The position numbers were made by a program, and so were the translations under genes. A DNA stretch of 64,000 nucleotides. Source: Rhodoferax sp. GTDB lineage: Bacteria > Pseudomonadota > Gammaproteobacteria > Burkholderiales > Burkholderiaceae_C. Within the stretch, counting starts at the first letter, position 1; every line of letters begins with the position of its first letter. Positions 1 through 8,955 of this stretch are shown piece by piece. A model generated the notes under the pieces. The model did no database searches and was not told where the DNA came from. It worked only from the letters and a program-made list of their open reading frames with translations. The stretch covers positions 372,001 through 436,000 of the forward strand of contig JACKLK010000003.1 in assembly GCA_024236015.1 (NCBI GenBank), read 5' to 3'.

Positions 1-433
1 TCTGCTGGAAGGCGACGGCCATCACCTGGCCGTTCGACTTGACCAGCATGCCGTCCTCGATCTTGTACCTGGCCTTGTATTTGTCGACCAGATCCGTGAT
101 CGGTTGCACCTGGCCCTTGGACACCAGGCCGGAATACACGCCGCCCGAGATGATGGCGGCGTCGAAGGCGGACTTGCCGTCCGAGGCGAACGCCCGCTCG
201 GTCTCGACCCGTGCGTCGGGCGTGACCTTGACCGTGACCTTGAAACCATCACGGCTGCAGGATTCCATCTCCTTGGCCAGGTGCTGTGTCGACGGGAAGG
301 CCGGTGCCACGACCGTGATGTCGCCCTTGCCCTTGATGTCGCCGCATTTGGCGATGGCGACGCCCGGCAGGACCAAGGCCGCTGCAGCGAGGGCCACCAG
401 GGTGCGGCGGGGAAGTTTCAGATCAATGTGCAT
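1..433 (-). CDS. ABC transporter periplasmic substrate-binding protein (N-terminal 144 residues, cut by the window edge)
   Basis: The start (ATG at 433) is inside the window and the C-terminus lies beyond base 1. The first ~28 residues are a Sec signal peptide: basic n-region (KLPRR), alanine/leucine core, cleavage near GVAIA. The mature part begins with a GDIKGKGDITVV-type strand and resembles extracellular solute-binding proteins of family 1 (sugar/polyol type). It lies 42 bp downstream of a UgpC-like ATPase in the same direction, so it is probably the binding protein of that importer; permease genes would be expected beyond the left edge. Part of the HisD-paralogue operon starting at 6325. 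Ligand unknown. Confidence 0.8.
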   Translation of the reverse strand, partial: MHIDLKLPRRTLVALAAAALVLPGVAIAKCGDIKGKGDITVVAPAFPSTQHLAKEMESCSRDGFKVTVKVTPDARVETERAFASDGKSAFDAAIISGGVYSGLVSKGQVQPITDLVDKYKARYKIEDGMLVKSNGQVMAVAFQQ

Positions 434-475
434 GTCGAATCTCCTGGAAAAAAACTGTCAAGAATGGGCCGGCCA

Positions 476-1552
<1,077 letters not shown>

Positions 1553-1584
1553 GGTGTGTGTTTCCGTCTATGGGTTGCGGCCGC

Positions 1585-2595
1585 TCAGGCCTGAACGCGC
1601 AGGACCTGCATCCACAACGCGATGTCGTCGATCAGTGCCCATTCGCGCAGCACCTTGCCATGCACCAGTTCCACGTGGTTGATGCCCATGATCTCGACGC
1701 TGTTGCCGCTGGCGGCACCGAACATGCCATCGGCCGCGCCGCGATTCGTGTGCCGGGCCTGGGCGCGCCAGCGCAGTGCCACCCGGTCGGGCCGGCCGCC
1801 CCCCTGGTTCAGCACCAGATGCTCGGCATCGAATGTGGTGACTTCGAATGCAAAAAACAGCGACTGCCAATAGGCGGCGACCTCGGCATGACCGTACCGC
1901 GTGGTCTCGCACGGACCCAGATGGTGCACGGCTTCGTCGTACAGCCGGGTCGCCAGTGGCCCGCCACGCGCGACCGCCTCGATCGCCTGCGCATACGCCT
2001 GCGCGGCCGGATGCGGGTCGACGAAGGAGCGATACCCTGCGGGCGCCGGCCCGGCGACCGGCTTGTTCCAGCCACCGCGCTGCTCCAGCCAGGCTTGCGC
2101 CAGTTGCCGCGGCGGCACCCCGATCTGCAGTGCGATCGCGCCCTGGTCGCGCACCAGCCATTCATGCACGATGCGGTTGTTTTTGCATACGCAGTCAGCG
2201 ATGGTTCGCGCATGGACCCGTCGGCCGCTTGCCTCGCCGAACACGCCGTCGCCGCGGTGCGTCATCGTCGAGATGATGCGGTGCGAGCTGAGAAAACCGC
2301 CGGTGTCGTCACCGGACTGGATGATGTCTTCGGCCAGCAGCCGCCGGTCCGGGAACATGGCCAGCGTGGCGCGCGTGCCGTCGATGACCGACTGGACCGT
2401 CGTGCTCACGCCTGCGGGCGTGTCCACGATGCACGGGTCGCTGTAATACAGGCGGATGTCGTCGATGCGCCCACCCTCCCAGATCCGGTCGGTGATCACG
2501 CGGATGTAGTGGTCGAGGTCGCGGAATTCGGCATCGAAGCCGCGCATGGCCGATGCCGGTGCGCGTGTTGCCGTCGTGGGAGAAGTCGATGTCAT
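1585..2595 (-). CDS. SnoaL/NTF2-like protein with two cone-fold halves
   Basis: A 336-residue protein with two SnoaL-like (NTF2 superfamily) segments, roughly residues 25-150 and 185-320. Each shows the family pattern of an N-terminal helix followed by aromatic-rich strands (for example RLYYSDPCIVDTPAG and LWMQVLRVQ at the end). The family includes polyketide cyclases, isomerases and small-molecule-binding proteins; no catalytic role can be assigned. The ATG at 2595 overlaps the LacI gene stop in an ATGA, so the two are translationally coupled. A similar double-domain protein is encoded at 6542-7603 under a matching operator, and a single-domain one at 4412-4981. Likely an enzyme or binding protein of the same catabolic route. 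Confidence 0.75.
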   Translation of the reverse strand: MTSTSPTTATRAPASAMRGFDAEFRDLDHYIRVITDRIWEGGRIDDIRLYYSDPCIVDTPAGVSTTVQSVIDGTRATLAMFPDRRLLAEDIIQSGDDTGGFLSSHRIISTMTHRGDGVFGEASGRRVHARTIADCVCKNNRIVHEWLVRDQGAIALQIGVPPRQLAQAWLEQRGGWNKPVAGPAPAGYRSFVDPHPAAQAYAQAIEAVARGGPLATRLYDEAVHHLGPCETTRYGHAEVAAYWQSLFFAFEVTTFDAEHLVLNQGGGRPDRVALRWRAQARHTNRGAADGMFGAASGNSVEIMGINHVELVHGKVLREWALIDDIALWMQVLRVQA

Positions 2596-3614
2596 TTGCG
2601 GTCTTTCGTGGGGGTGCGCGGCGCACTCGATGCGCGCAGCACCAAACGGGTCGGCAACACGACGGCGCGGTTCTGGTTGGCGCCGTCCATTTCTTCCATC
2701 AGCAGGCCGGCCGTGGCCTCGATCATCGCGTCGGCATCCTGCACCACGGAACTGAGTTGGTACGAGCCCCAGGACGCCTGCTTGACGTCGTCGAATCCGA
2801 CCACGCTGACGTCCTGCGGAATCCGCAATCCGAGTTCGATGCGCAAGGTATCCATGACGGCAATGGCCATGTGGTCGTTGGCCACGAACACCGCGTCCGG
2901 GCGTTGCGCGGCCTTGACCGCAAACAGGCTGCGGGCCGCGGCCTTGGCGTCCTCGAAGTCGTAGTTGCCGACCGCGCGGGCGAACATCTTCTGGCCGGAC
3001 TCGGCCAGGCCGTCGCGCAGGCCGCGTTCGCGCTGCTGGTTGGTCGAGGTGTCTTCCAGGCCGGCGATGTAGGCGACACGGCGGTGGCCGGTGCGGGCCA
3101 GGTATTGCCCGACCAGCAGACCGCCCTGGTAGTTGTCGGTGGTGACCGAACTGGTGTTCTCGCTGCCGGCGCTGACACGGTTGAACAGCACGACCGGAAT
3201 GCCGGCTTCCTCGCATCGCAGCGCCAGCGCACTGGACATCGACGTGGAAGCCATCACCATGCCGTCGACCTGGTATTGCAGGATCTCGGCCAGCACGGCA
3301 TCGGTCTGCCGGGTGTCGGTGATGAACAGCAACACGTGGTAGCCGTCGCGCTGCAGGCGCTGCGAGAGTTTTTCCAGCACCACCGGGTAGAACTGGTTCT
3401 CCAGGTAGGACATCACGACGCCGATGATGCGGCTGCGCCGCGTGATCAGCGTGCGCGCGATGGCATTGGGCCGGTAGCCGAGCTTGCGTGCCGCCTCCTC
3501 GACCTTGACGCGGGTCGCCTCGGACACGCTGGCGCCGGGCGTGAAGGTGCGGCTCACGGCCGACTGCGACACCTGGGCCAAGCGTGCGACGTCGAGGGAG
3601 GTGACCGATGCCAT
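2592..3614 (-). CDS. LacI-family transcriptional regulator
   Basis: 340 residues, standard LacI/GalR length. The N-terminus has the LacI helix-turn-helix (SLDVARLAQVSQSAVSRTF, ~5-26) and hinge segment (YRPNAIARTL, ~47-57), followed by the periplasmic-binding-protein-like effector domain (IIGVVMSYLENQFY onward, ending with VSVVGFDD and the ~280-320 lobe). Located inside the catabolic operon between the SDR and a SnoaL gene, 17 bp after the SDR stop. It probably represses this operon and the separate SnoaL gene through the palindromes at 6371, 6495 and 7686, which have the central CG and length typical of LacI-family operators. The inducer is probably the transported compound or a derivative. 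The family call is firm; target assignment is inference. Confidence 0.93.
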   Translation of the reverse strand: MASVTSLDVARLAQVSQSAVSRTFTPGASVSEATRVKVEEAARKLGYRPNAIARTLITRRSRIIGVVMSYLENQFYPVVLEKLSQRLQRDGYHVLLFITDTRQTDAVLAEILQYQVDGMVMASTSMSSALALRCEEAGIPVVLFNRVSAGSENTSSVTTDNYQGGLLVGQYLARTGHRRVAYIAGLEDTSTNQQRERGLRDGLAESGQKMFARAVGNYDFEDAKAAARSLFAVKAAQRPDAVFVANDHMAIAVMDTLRIELGLRIPQDVSVVGFDDVKQASWGSYQLSSVVQDADAMIEATAGLLMEEMDGANQNRAVVLPTRLVLRASSAPRTPTKDRK

Positions 3615-3631
3615 GGCGGTGTCCGACCGGT

Positions 3632-4402
3632 TCAGGCTGCGGTCCAGCCGCCGTCGACCATCAATGCCGAGCCGGTGACCAGGGCTGCCGCATCGCTGGC
3701 CAGGAATACGACCGCGCCCATGATGTCTTCGAGCCGTCCGATCCGCCCCAGCGCGATGCGCGATTCGACATAACTGCGAAAGGCCGGGTCGGCGAACATC
3801 TTTTCCGTCATCGCGGTTTCGATGAAGGTCGGGCAGATGGTGTTGCTGCGGATACGGTGCGGACCCAGTTCCCAGGCCAACGCCTTGGTCATGCCCTCGA
3901 CCGCGTGCTTGGTGGCGCAATACAGCGCGCGTTTCGGTCCGCCGACATGGCCCATCTGGCTCGAGATGGTGATGATGGAGCCGGGCTTTGCGGCCGCGAT
4001 CAGGCCGCGCGCGACCTCGCGGGTCACGAACATCGTGGCCTTGACGTTGAGGTCCATCACCGCGTCGTAGTCGGCGTCCTGCATGTCGGTGATCAGCGAC
4101 GGCCGGTTGGTGCCGGCGTTGTTGACCAGGATGTCGAACGGGCCATGCTGCGCAACGAAGGCCGTCACCGCGGCGGAGTCCGTCACGTCCAGCGTAGCAG
4201 CCGAGGCCTGCCCGCCTTCGGCCCGGATGTCGGCGCAGGCCGCCTCGATCTCTGGTGCGCTGCGCGCAGCCAGCATCACGCTGGCGCCGGCCTGCGCCAG
4301 CGCATGCGCCGCCGCCAGGCCGATGCCACGGCCCGCGCCGGTGACCAGCGCGGTCCTGCCGTCCAGGCGCATCGAAGGGGTCTTCAGCATGTCGGTCGGC
4401 AT
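3632..4402 (-). CDS. SDR-family NAD(P)-dependent oxidoreductase
   Basis: 256-residue classical short-chain dehydrogenase. Cofactor motif TGAGRGIG is at 21-28, NNAG at 94-97, and the catalytic Ser148, Tyr161 and Lys165 (YCATK) are all present with normal spacing. The C-terminal VDGGWTA is typical of sugar/polyol and 3-hydroxy-type SDRs. It sits between a SnoaL gene (9-bp gap) and the LacI regulator. With the HisD paralogue this gives the operon two dehydrogenases, as in dihydroxypropanesulfonate catabolism where a HisD-like enzyme works with SDRs, but nothing here specifies a sulfonate. Substrate unknown. Confidence 0.9.
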   Translation of the reverse strand: MPTDMLKTPSMRLDGRTALVTGAGRGIGLAAAHALAQAGASVMLAARSAPEIEAACADIRAEGGQASAATLDVTDSAAVTAFVAQHGPFDILVNNAGTNRPSLITDMQDADYDAVMDLNVKATMFVTREVARGLIAAAKPGSIITISSQMGHVGGPKRALYCATKHAVEGMTKALAWELGPHRIRSNTICPTFIETAMTEKMFADPAFRSYVESRIALGRIGRLEDIMGAVVFLASDAAALVTGSALMVDGGWTAA

Positions 4403-4411
4403 GGCTTTTCC

Positions 4412-4981
4412 TCAGCCCTTGGCAGCGGGACGCGGGGGAACACGTTCACCGCGATCGAACGCCTCCCAGCCCTGCCCGTCGAACGGGTCCTTGCCGAGTT
4501 GCTGCATCACATGCGCAAAATCGACGTTGACCCAGTTGTCGACGATCTTGCCGCCTTGCACCTTCCAGAAATCCATGTAGCGGATCTCGACCCGCTTGCC
4601 GGTCGGCGCGATACCCATGAACTCACCCGAGTGCGTGGCTTCCTGGCGACCGAAGGCCGCCATCCACTCGCCTTGCACGATGCGCGCCTCGTCGATGCAG
4701 ACCTTGTCGGAGAACGCGGCCTGGAACGGGCGTTGCCAGTTGTCCTGGAATGCGCGCACGCCGTTCTTCGTACCGCATCCGGCATTGCCCATCCAGCGAA
4801 AGTCGGGTGCAAAGAACGCCTCGATGCCGTCGATGGTGTGGTCGTTCAGGCCGTCGACCATGGATTCGACCACGCGCTGCGTCTCGGACGTCTTCGACAG
4901 GTCGTTGTCCCGGGTCAATGCGCCCTGCTCGGGGCGCGCACCCTTGCCGGGTGCTGACGGTGGTGGGGTTCGGTTCGACAT
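4412..4981 (-). CDS. Nuclear transport factor 2 (SnoaL)-like protein
   Basis: 189 residues from ATG at 4981; an in-frame TTG at 5002 would add seven residues. After a ~30-residue Pro/Gly-rich leader, residues ~38-160 form one SnoaL-like cone-fold domain (VVESMVDGLNDHTIDGIEAFFAPDF onward, with GIAPTGKRVEIRYMDFWKV and GGKIVDNWVNVDF, which are strong SnoaL-type signatures). The family binds or isomerises small hydrophobic or sugar-like molecules; several members are polyketide cyclases. It lies just downstream of the HisD-paralogue gene (24-bp gap) and 9 bp upstream of the SDR, so it is co-transcribed. Precise role unknown. Confidence 0.8.
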   Translation of the reverse strand: MSNRTPPPSAPGKGARPEQGALTRDNDLSKTSETQRVVESMVDGLNDHTIDGIEAFFAPDFRWMGNAGCGTKNGVRAFQDNWQRPFQAAFSDKVCIDEARIVQGEWMAAFGRQEATHSGEFMGIAPTGKRVEIRYMDFWKVQGGKIVDNWVNVDFAHVMQQLGKDPFDGQGWEAFDRGERVPPRPAAKG

Positions 4982-5005
4982 GTTGATTGACTTCGAATGC
5001 AATTT

Positions 5006-6325
5006 TCAGGCCTGGGCCGGTACCGGCTGGTACCACGGCACTTCGGCGCGTTCGCCATACCGGCGTACGCGGATGTTGGCCTGCTCGCCATGGCCGGCAA
5101 AATTCTCCATGTGGCACAGGCGCGAACAGTATTCGCCCACCAGCGCCGAAGCCTTGTCGGTCGTGACCTTCTGGTAGGTGCAGGTCTTGAGGAACTTGCC
5201 CACCCACAGGCCACCGGTGTAACGCGCATTCTTGTTGGTCGGCAAGGTGTGGTTGGTGCCGATGACCTTGTCGCCGAAGCTCACATTGGTGCGCGGACCC
5301 AGGAACAACGCACCGTAGTTGGTCATGTTCGCGAGGAAATAGTCCGGGTCGCGGGTCATGACCTGCACATGCTCGGATGCCAGTTCGTCGGCCTTGGCCA
5401 GCATTTCCTCGTCGCTGTCGCAGACGATGACCTCGCCGTAGACGTCCCAGGCCTTGCGTGCGATGTCGGCGGTCGGCAGGATCGTGAGTTGCCTCTCGAC
5501 TTCCAGCATCGTGTCCTTGGCCAGTTTCTCGGACGTGGTCAGCAGCACCGCCGGCGAGGTCGGGCCGTGTTCGGCCTGGCCGAGCAGGTCGACCGCGCAC
5601 ATCTCGCCGTCCACCGTGTCGTCGGCGATGACCAGGGTTTCGGTCGGTCCGGCGAACAGGTCGATGCCCACGCGCCCGTACAACTGCCGCTTGGCTTCGG
5701 CCACGAACATGTTGCCCGGCCCGACCAGCATGTCGACCGCGCCGACGGTCTGGGTGCCCAGCGCCATCGCGGCCACCGCCTGCACACCCCCGAGCACGAG
5801 GATCTGGTCGGCGCCGGCGAAATGCATCGCGGCCACGATGGCCGGATGCGGCGCACCCTGGAACGGCGGCGCGGTGGAGACGATGCGCTTGACACCGGCC
5901 ACCTTGGCCGTCAGCACGCTCATGTGGGCGGCGGCGATCATCGGATACTTGCCGCCGGGCACGTAGCAACCGGCCGCATTGACCGGGATGTTCTTGTGGC
6001 CCAGGATCACGCCGGGCAGGGTCTCGACCTCGACATCCTTCATGCTGTCGCGCTGGATCTGCGCGAAGTTGCGGATCTGCTTCTGGGCGAACTGGATGTC
6101 TTCGACTTCGCGTGCGGACAACTTCTTGACCGCCGCCTCGATCTCGCCCTGCGACAGCGTGAAGCTGGCCGGATCCCAGTTGTCGAACTTGCGGCTGTAC
6201 TCGCGCACCGCCTCGTCGCCACGCTGCTGCACATCCTTGAGGATGGCTTCGACGGTGGCGCGCACCTGCACGTCGTCGTCGGCGCGGGCCTGGGCATCCT
6301 TGCCCTTCTTGAGATAGCGGATCAT
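5006..6325 (-). CDS. Histidinol-dehydrogenase-family enzyme (catabolic HisD paralogue)
   Basis: 439 residues, normal length for the family. HisD landmarks are conserved: the AGCYVPGGKYP segment near 118-128, Zn-ligand candidates Gln250 and His253 (LLGQAEHGP), the catalytic Glu318-His319 pair (ASEHV), Asp352, His359 (GTNHTLPT) and His412 (AGHGEQA). The gene is not in a histidine operon; it heads a LacI-controlled operon with an SDR, SnoaL proteins and a sugar-type ABC importer. Known catabolic paralogues include the sulfopropanediol dehydrogenase HpsN, which likewise oxidises a primary alcohol to an acid in two NAD-dependent steps. I infer an NAD-dependent alcohol-to-carboxylate oxidation of an unknown polyol-like substrate. 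Two operator-like palindromes lie upstream. Confidence 0.88.
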   Translation of the reverse strand: MIRYLKKGKDAQARADDDVQVRATVEAILKDVQQRGDEAVREYSRKFDNWDPASFTLSQGEIEAAVKKLSAREVEDIQFAQKQIRNFAQIQRDSMKDVEVETLPGVILGHKNIPVNAAGCYVPGGKYPMIAAAHMSVLTAKVAGVKRIVSTAPPFQGAPHPAIVAAMHFAGADQILVLGGVQAVAAMALGTQTVGAVDMLVGPGNMFVAEAKRQLYGRVGIDLFAGPTETLVIADDTVDGEMCAVDLLGQAEHGPTSPAVLLTTSEKLAKDTMLEVERQLTILPTADIARKAWDVYGEVIVCDSDEEMLAKADELASEHVQVMTRDPDYFLANMTNYGALFLGPRTNVSFGDKVIGTNHTLPTNKNARYTGGLWVGKFLKTCTYQKVTTDKASALVGEYCSRLCHMENFAGHGEQANIRVRRYGERAEVPWYQPVPAQA

Positions 6326-6370
6326 GGTGATGAACTTTCAGGAGTGGTAAAAGAAACCGCCACTTCGGAT

Positions 6371-6384
6371 TGCATACGTATGCA
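6371..6384. promoter_or_regulatory. Candidate LacI-family operator (perfect 14-bp palindrome)
   Basis: TGCATACGTATGCA is a perfect palindrome with a central CG, the architecture of LacI/GalR operators. It lies 46 bp upstream of the HisD-paralogue start at 6325, in the right place to block the operon promoter. Near-copies at 6495 and 7686 support a regulon. Binding by the regulator encoded at 2592-3614 is inferred. Confidence 0.75.
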
Positions 6385-6494
6385 TTGTGCAATCCGGGAC
6401 GGGAGAAGAAAATGGGTGTTTACCCTAGGTCGCAGCCCCCAGCGGGCCATTGCATTCTTGTGGCGGCCGCCCCGGCCCGGCACGCGCGCAGTCT

Positions 6495-6508
6495 GGCATA
6501 CGTATTCA
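6495..6508. promoter_or_regulatory. Second, weaker operator copy upstream of the HisD-paralogue operon
   Basis: GGCATACGTATTCA matches 12 of 14 positions of the palindrome at 6371-6384. The dyad centres are 124 bp apart, compatible with looping by a tetrameric LacI-type repressor. It lies between the 3' end of the SnoaL gene at 6542 and the operon start. Confidence 0.5.
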
Positions 6509-6541
6509 CTGCGCATGCAGCCGCAGGCATGACGGTCGACC

Positions 6542-7603
6542 TCATGCCTGGCGCCGGCCGAACTGCTTGCGCACCCGCGCCAGCACGTCCACGTCGAGTT
6601 GCAGCAACACCTGGACGATGTCGATCGGCACCCAGTTCTCGCGGATCAGGCCCTGGTCGGCGCAGTAGAAATCCATCACGCGCATCGTGATCGGCCGCCC
6701 GCTGGCGCCCAGGCCGAGCCAGCCGCCCCCGGTGTGCATCATGTGGCGGCTTGGCCAGCCCCCGGTGGCCGAGAAGCGGCCGTCGCCGATGCGTACATAG
6801 TGGCTGCCGCCATGCTGGCCCAGCCCGGGCGGCTGGGGCAGGTTCGGATTGCGCGGAAACACGCTGCGAAACGGCAACTGGTGAAAGTCGACGAAACCTT
6901 CGAGTCCGCGCGTGGTTCCGATGCCGCTGGGCCCGTACCACATCATCTTCGGATGCCAGAACTGCTTTTGCGGCATCTCGAGCAAGCCGTCGCGGCCCCG
7001 ACCCTGGCTGTCGTCATAGGCGCCCAGCGATGCCTGCATGTCCATCGTCAGCTTCAGGCTGGCCGCCGACTCTGCCGCATCCTGCACGGTGAAGACCCGG
7101 CCGTCGCGATCCAGCGGCCCCTGCCATTGCCCTTCCTGACCCAGGCTCGGCGCGATCGGCCAGAAGCCGGCCTGGCGAATGACGTCGAGGACATCCACCA
7201 GCACCGAGCTCTGTACGATGCGGCCCTGCGCCATCTGGTGGAACTCGCCGTAGCGCAGGTAGATCACCTGATCGGTCGCCGGGATGCCGTGCCAGTCGCG
7301 CCGGAACGTACCCACCAGATGGCCCACGCAGCCGACATAGCTGCGCCCCTCGTAGACGCCGCCGATGACGATGTCGTCGCGCCGCTCGAGATCGGGAAAT
7401 GCCTGCAGCAGCGGACCCCAGACCCGGCTGGCGATCTCCCCCACGCCCTGCATCTCGTTCCAGGGATGGGAGCCGCGCCAGTGGGCCTGCGGGTGGTAGA
7501 TCGACGCGAGTCGTTCGGCGACCTGCTGCGGCGTCGACTCTGCAATCGTATGCATCGCTGACCAGACCGCGCGTTTGTCCTGCACCAGGGCATCGTGATT
7601 CAT
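6542..7603 (-). CDS. SnoaL/NTF2-like protein with two cone-fold halves, LacI-regulon member
   Basis: 353 residues from ATG at 7603. Residues ~10-150 form one SnoaL-like half (IYHPQAHWRGSHPW, then FPDLERRDDIVIGGVYEG) and residues ~200-340 a second (LPFRSVFPRNPN, then PITMRVMDFYCADQGLIRENWVPID). The end of the second half, RENWVPIDIVQVLLQL, parallels DNWVNVDFAHVMQQL in the single-domain protein at 4412-4981, so the proteins are homologous. It is transcribed in the same direction as the HisD-paralogue operon but separated by 216 bp, and has its own operator-like palindrome 82 bp upstream. Function unknown; probably handles an intermediate of the same pathway. Confidence 0.75.
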   Translation of the reverse strand: MNHDALVQDKRAVWSAMHTIAESTPQQVAERLASIYHPQAHWRGSHPWNEMQGVGEIASRVWGPLLQAFPDLERRDDIVIGGVYEGRSYVGCVGHLVGTFRRDWHGIPATDQVIYLRYGEFHQMAQGRIVQSSVLVDVLDVIRQAGFWPIAPSLGQEGQWQGPLDRDGRVFTVQDAAESAASLKLTMDMQASLGAYDDSQGRGRDGLLEMPQKQFWHPKMMWYGPSGIGTTRGLEGFVDFHQLPFRSVFPRNPNLPQPPGLGQHGGSHYVRIGDGRFSATGGWPSRHMMHTGGGWLGLGASGRPITMRVMDFYCADQGLIRENWVPIDIVQVLLQLDVDVLARVRKQFGRRQA

Positions 7604-7685
7604 GTCGCAAGCCACTTCCAAAGCACATTCAGCGAACCGGCCAACCGGGAGGGTCACCGGGCATGTCGCGGATTCTAATCAGATT

Positions 7686-7699
7686 TGCATACGTTTGCA
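7686..7699. promoter_or_regulatory. Candidate LacI-family operator upstream of the second SnoaL gene
   Basis: TGCATACGTTTGCA differs at one base from the perfect palindrome at 6371-6384; with flanking bases it reads TTGCATACGTTTGCAA. It lies 82 bp upstream of the ATG at 7603, within the 196-bp divergent intergenic region shared with the TfoX-like gene. Confidence 0.65.
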
Positions 7700-7799
7700 A
7701 TACTGACAAGGTGACGGTTCCGCCCCGCATGCGCAGCCGGCGGCCGGCATCCGCCCGCAGACCCACCCATGCGCCCGCGATGGTGATTAGACTGTCGCC

Positions 7800-8225
7800 A
7801 TGGCCGCCAACCGGGATTTCGTCGACTACTGCCTGGAACTGTTGTCCGGCATCGGCCCCTGCACGGCCAGGCGCATGTTCGGCGGCTGGGGATTGTCACT
7901 GGACGGCCTGAACATGGCCTTGATCGCCGACCTGGGCGATGGCGAGAAGCTGTGGCTCAAGGCCGATGCCGATTCGCAGCCGCGGTTCGAGGCCGAAGGC
8001 TGCGCGCGCTTCGCCATGACGATGACGAAAAAGGGCGCGCCCGTGCAGATGAGCCTGGGCTATTACAGCGCGCCGGTCGATGCCATGGAATCGGCGCTGG
8101 CCATGACGCCCTGGGCCCGCCTGGCGCTCGAGAGCGCGCGCAAGGCCCATCGCCCGAAGCCGGCGCGGCGCGCACCAGCCAAGAAGGCGGTGCGCCGGCC
8201 GGCCAACCGGCCGCCCGGCGGCTGA
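7800..8225 (+). CDS. TfoX/Sxy N-terminal-domain protein
   Basis: 141 residues. Residues 1-105 match the TfoX N-terminal domain: FVDYCLELLSGIGPCTARRMFGGWGLSLDG near the start, then MALIADLGDGEKLWLKAD and YYSAPVDAM. The C-terminal ~35 residues are a Lys/Arg/Pro/Ala tail (RKAHRPKPARRAPAKKAVRRP), suggesting nucleic-acid contact. The domain is named after the competence regulator TfoX/Sxy, but stand-alone N-terminal-domain proteins in Burkholderiales have no established role. It is transcribed away from the SnoaL gene and followed by a direct repeat. Start chosen at the only ATG that begins the domain. Confidence 0.85.
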   Translation: MAANRDFVDYCLELLSGIGPCTARRMFGGWGLSLDGLNMALIADLGDGEKLWLKADADSQPRFEAEGCARFAMTMTKKGAPVQMSLGYYSAPVDAMESALAMTPWARLALESARKAHRPKPARRAPAKKAVRRPANRPPGG

Positions 8226-8244
8226 TCCGGCAGGCGGTGGAACA

Positions 8245-8318
8245 TGCGCGCCATGCCATGCAGCGGCGCGCGCTTCAGGCCTGCGCGCCATGCCATGCAG
8301 GGGCACGCGGGTCAGGGC
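8245..8318. repeat. Two-copy direct repeat, ~36 bp, each copy hairpin-forming
   Basis: The units at 8245-8280 and 8282-8318 share their first 19 bases (TGCGCGCCATGCCATGCAG) and most of the rest, with a 37-bp period. The first unit contains GCGCGCC...GGCGCGC arms that can fold. It lies between the convergent 3' ends of the TfoX-like gene and the DUF2917 gene and touches the latter's stop codon, so it may act as a bidirectional terminator. Confidence 0.7.
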
Positions 8319-8818
8319 TGGTTGATGCCCAGGTGGTACAGGTTGCGCCAGGCCCGGTCACGCTGCTGTGCGTACGGGTCTGCCGGCGGGCGCGGCCACG
8401 CGGGGCCGGGCTGCAGCCAGCGCATCAGGCGACGATCGAGCGCCGCGATCCAGGCACCCAGTCGCTGCGACACGCGCGCCCGCACCGACACGAATGGCGC
8501 GGGCTCCGCCAGCTCGGGCTCCCAGCTGAAACACGCTTCTTCGTTGGCCGCCAGCGGATACGACTCCAACACGACCTGCTGGCCGGATGCGAGGCGGATC
8601 CGCGCGCCGCTGCGCAATACCTGGTCGCCCCATTCGTTGGCCGCGCCCTGCAGATGCGGGCCTTCGAGCGTCGCCCAGACCGCGCCCCGGGCGATGTGCA
8701 GGTAGCCCGAGTGACGGGCATCCAGGGTGACGGCGCGATCCCGCGCCAAGGTCCAGCAACCGGGCAATCCGAATCCGGTGGCCGATGCCGGGAGTTGCAA
8801 AGCACGCATTGAAGACAT
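8312..8818 (-). CDS. DUF2917 domain protein
   Basis: 168 residues from ATG at 8818, chosen because AGGAG lies 7 bases upstream. Residues ~15-85 match DUF2917: CWTLARDRAVTLDARHSGYLHIARGAVWATLEG, followed by GDQVLRSGARIRLASGQQVVLES, a small cupin-like beta pattern. The C-terminal part is Arg/Trp/Pro-rich and ends in LYHLGINQP. The gene is divergent from a GcvA-type LysR regulator, an arrangement common in Burkholderiales, which suggests control by that regulator. Function unknown. Confidence 0.82.
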   Translation of the reverse strand: MSSMRALQLPASATGFGLPGCWTLARDRAVTLDARHSGYLHIARGAVWATLEGPHLQGAANEWGDQVLRSGARIRLASGQQVVLESYPLAANEEACFSWEPELAEPAPFVSVRARVSQRLGAWIAALDRRLMRWLQPGPAWPRPPADPYAQQRDRAWRNLYHLGINQP

Positions 8819-8955
8819 GACACGCTCCTGATCAAGATGTATACGAGGTAACTGAATCATCGCTGGACGCGCCGGCAGCGTCCAATGAAATCGGGCTACA
8901 CTATTCATTCCATTCATGCATCAATGGGCGGCCAGACCCTGCCCTTGCGAACACC

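Noticed and set aside
2183..2196. A TTGCATACG half-site inside the SnoaL gene
   Set aside because: The right half does not continue the palindrome and it lies in coding sequence; probably chance.
5006..6325. Histidine biosynthesis as the role of the HisD-family gene
   Set aside because: No his genes are nearby and the context is a LacI/ABC/SnoaL catabolic operon.
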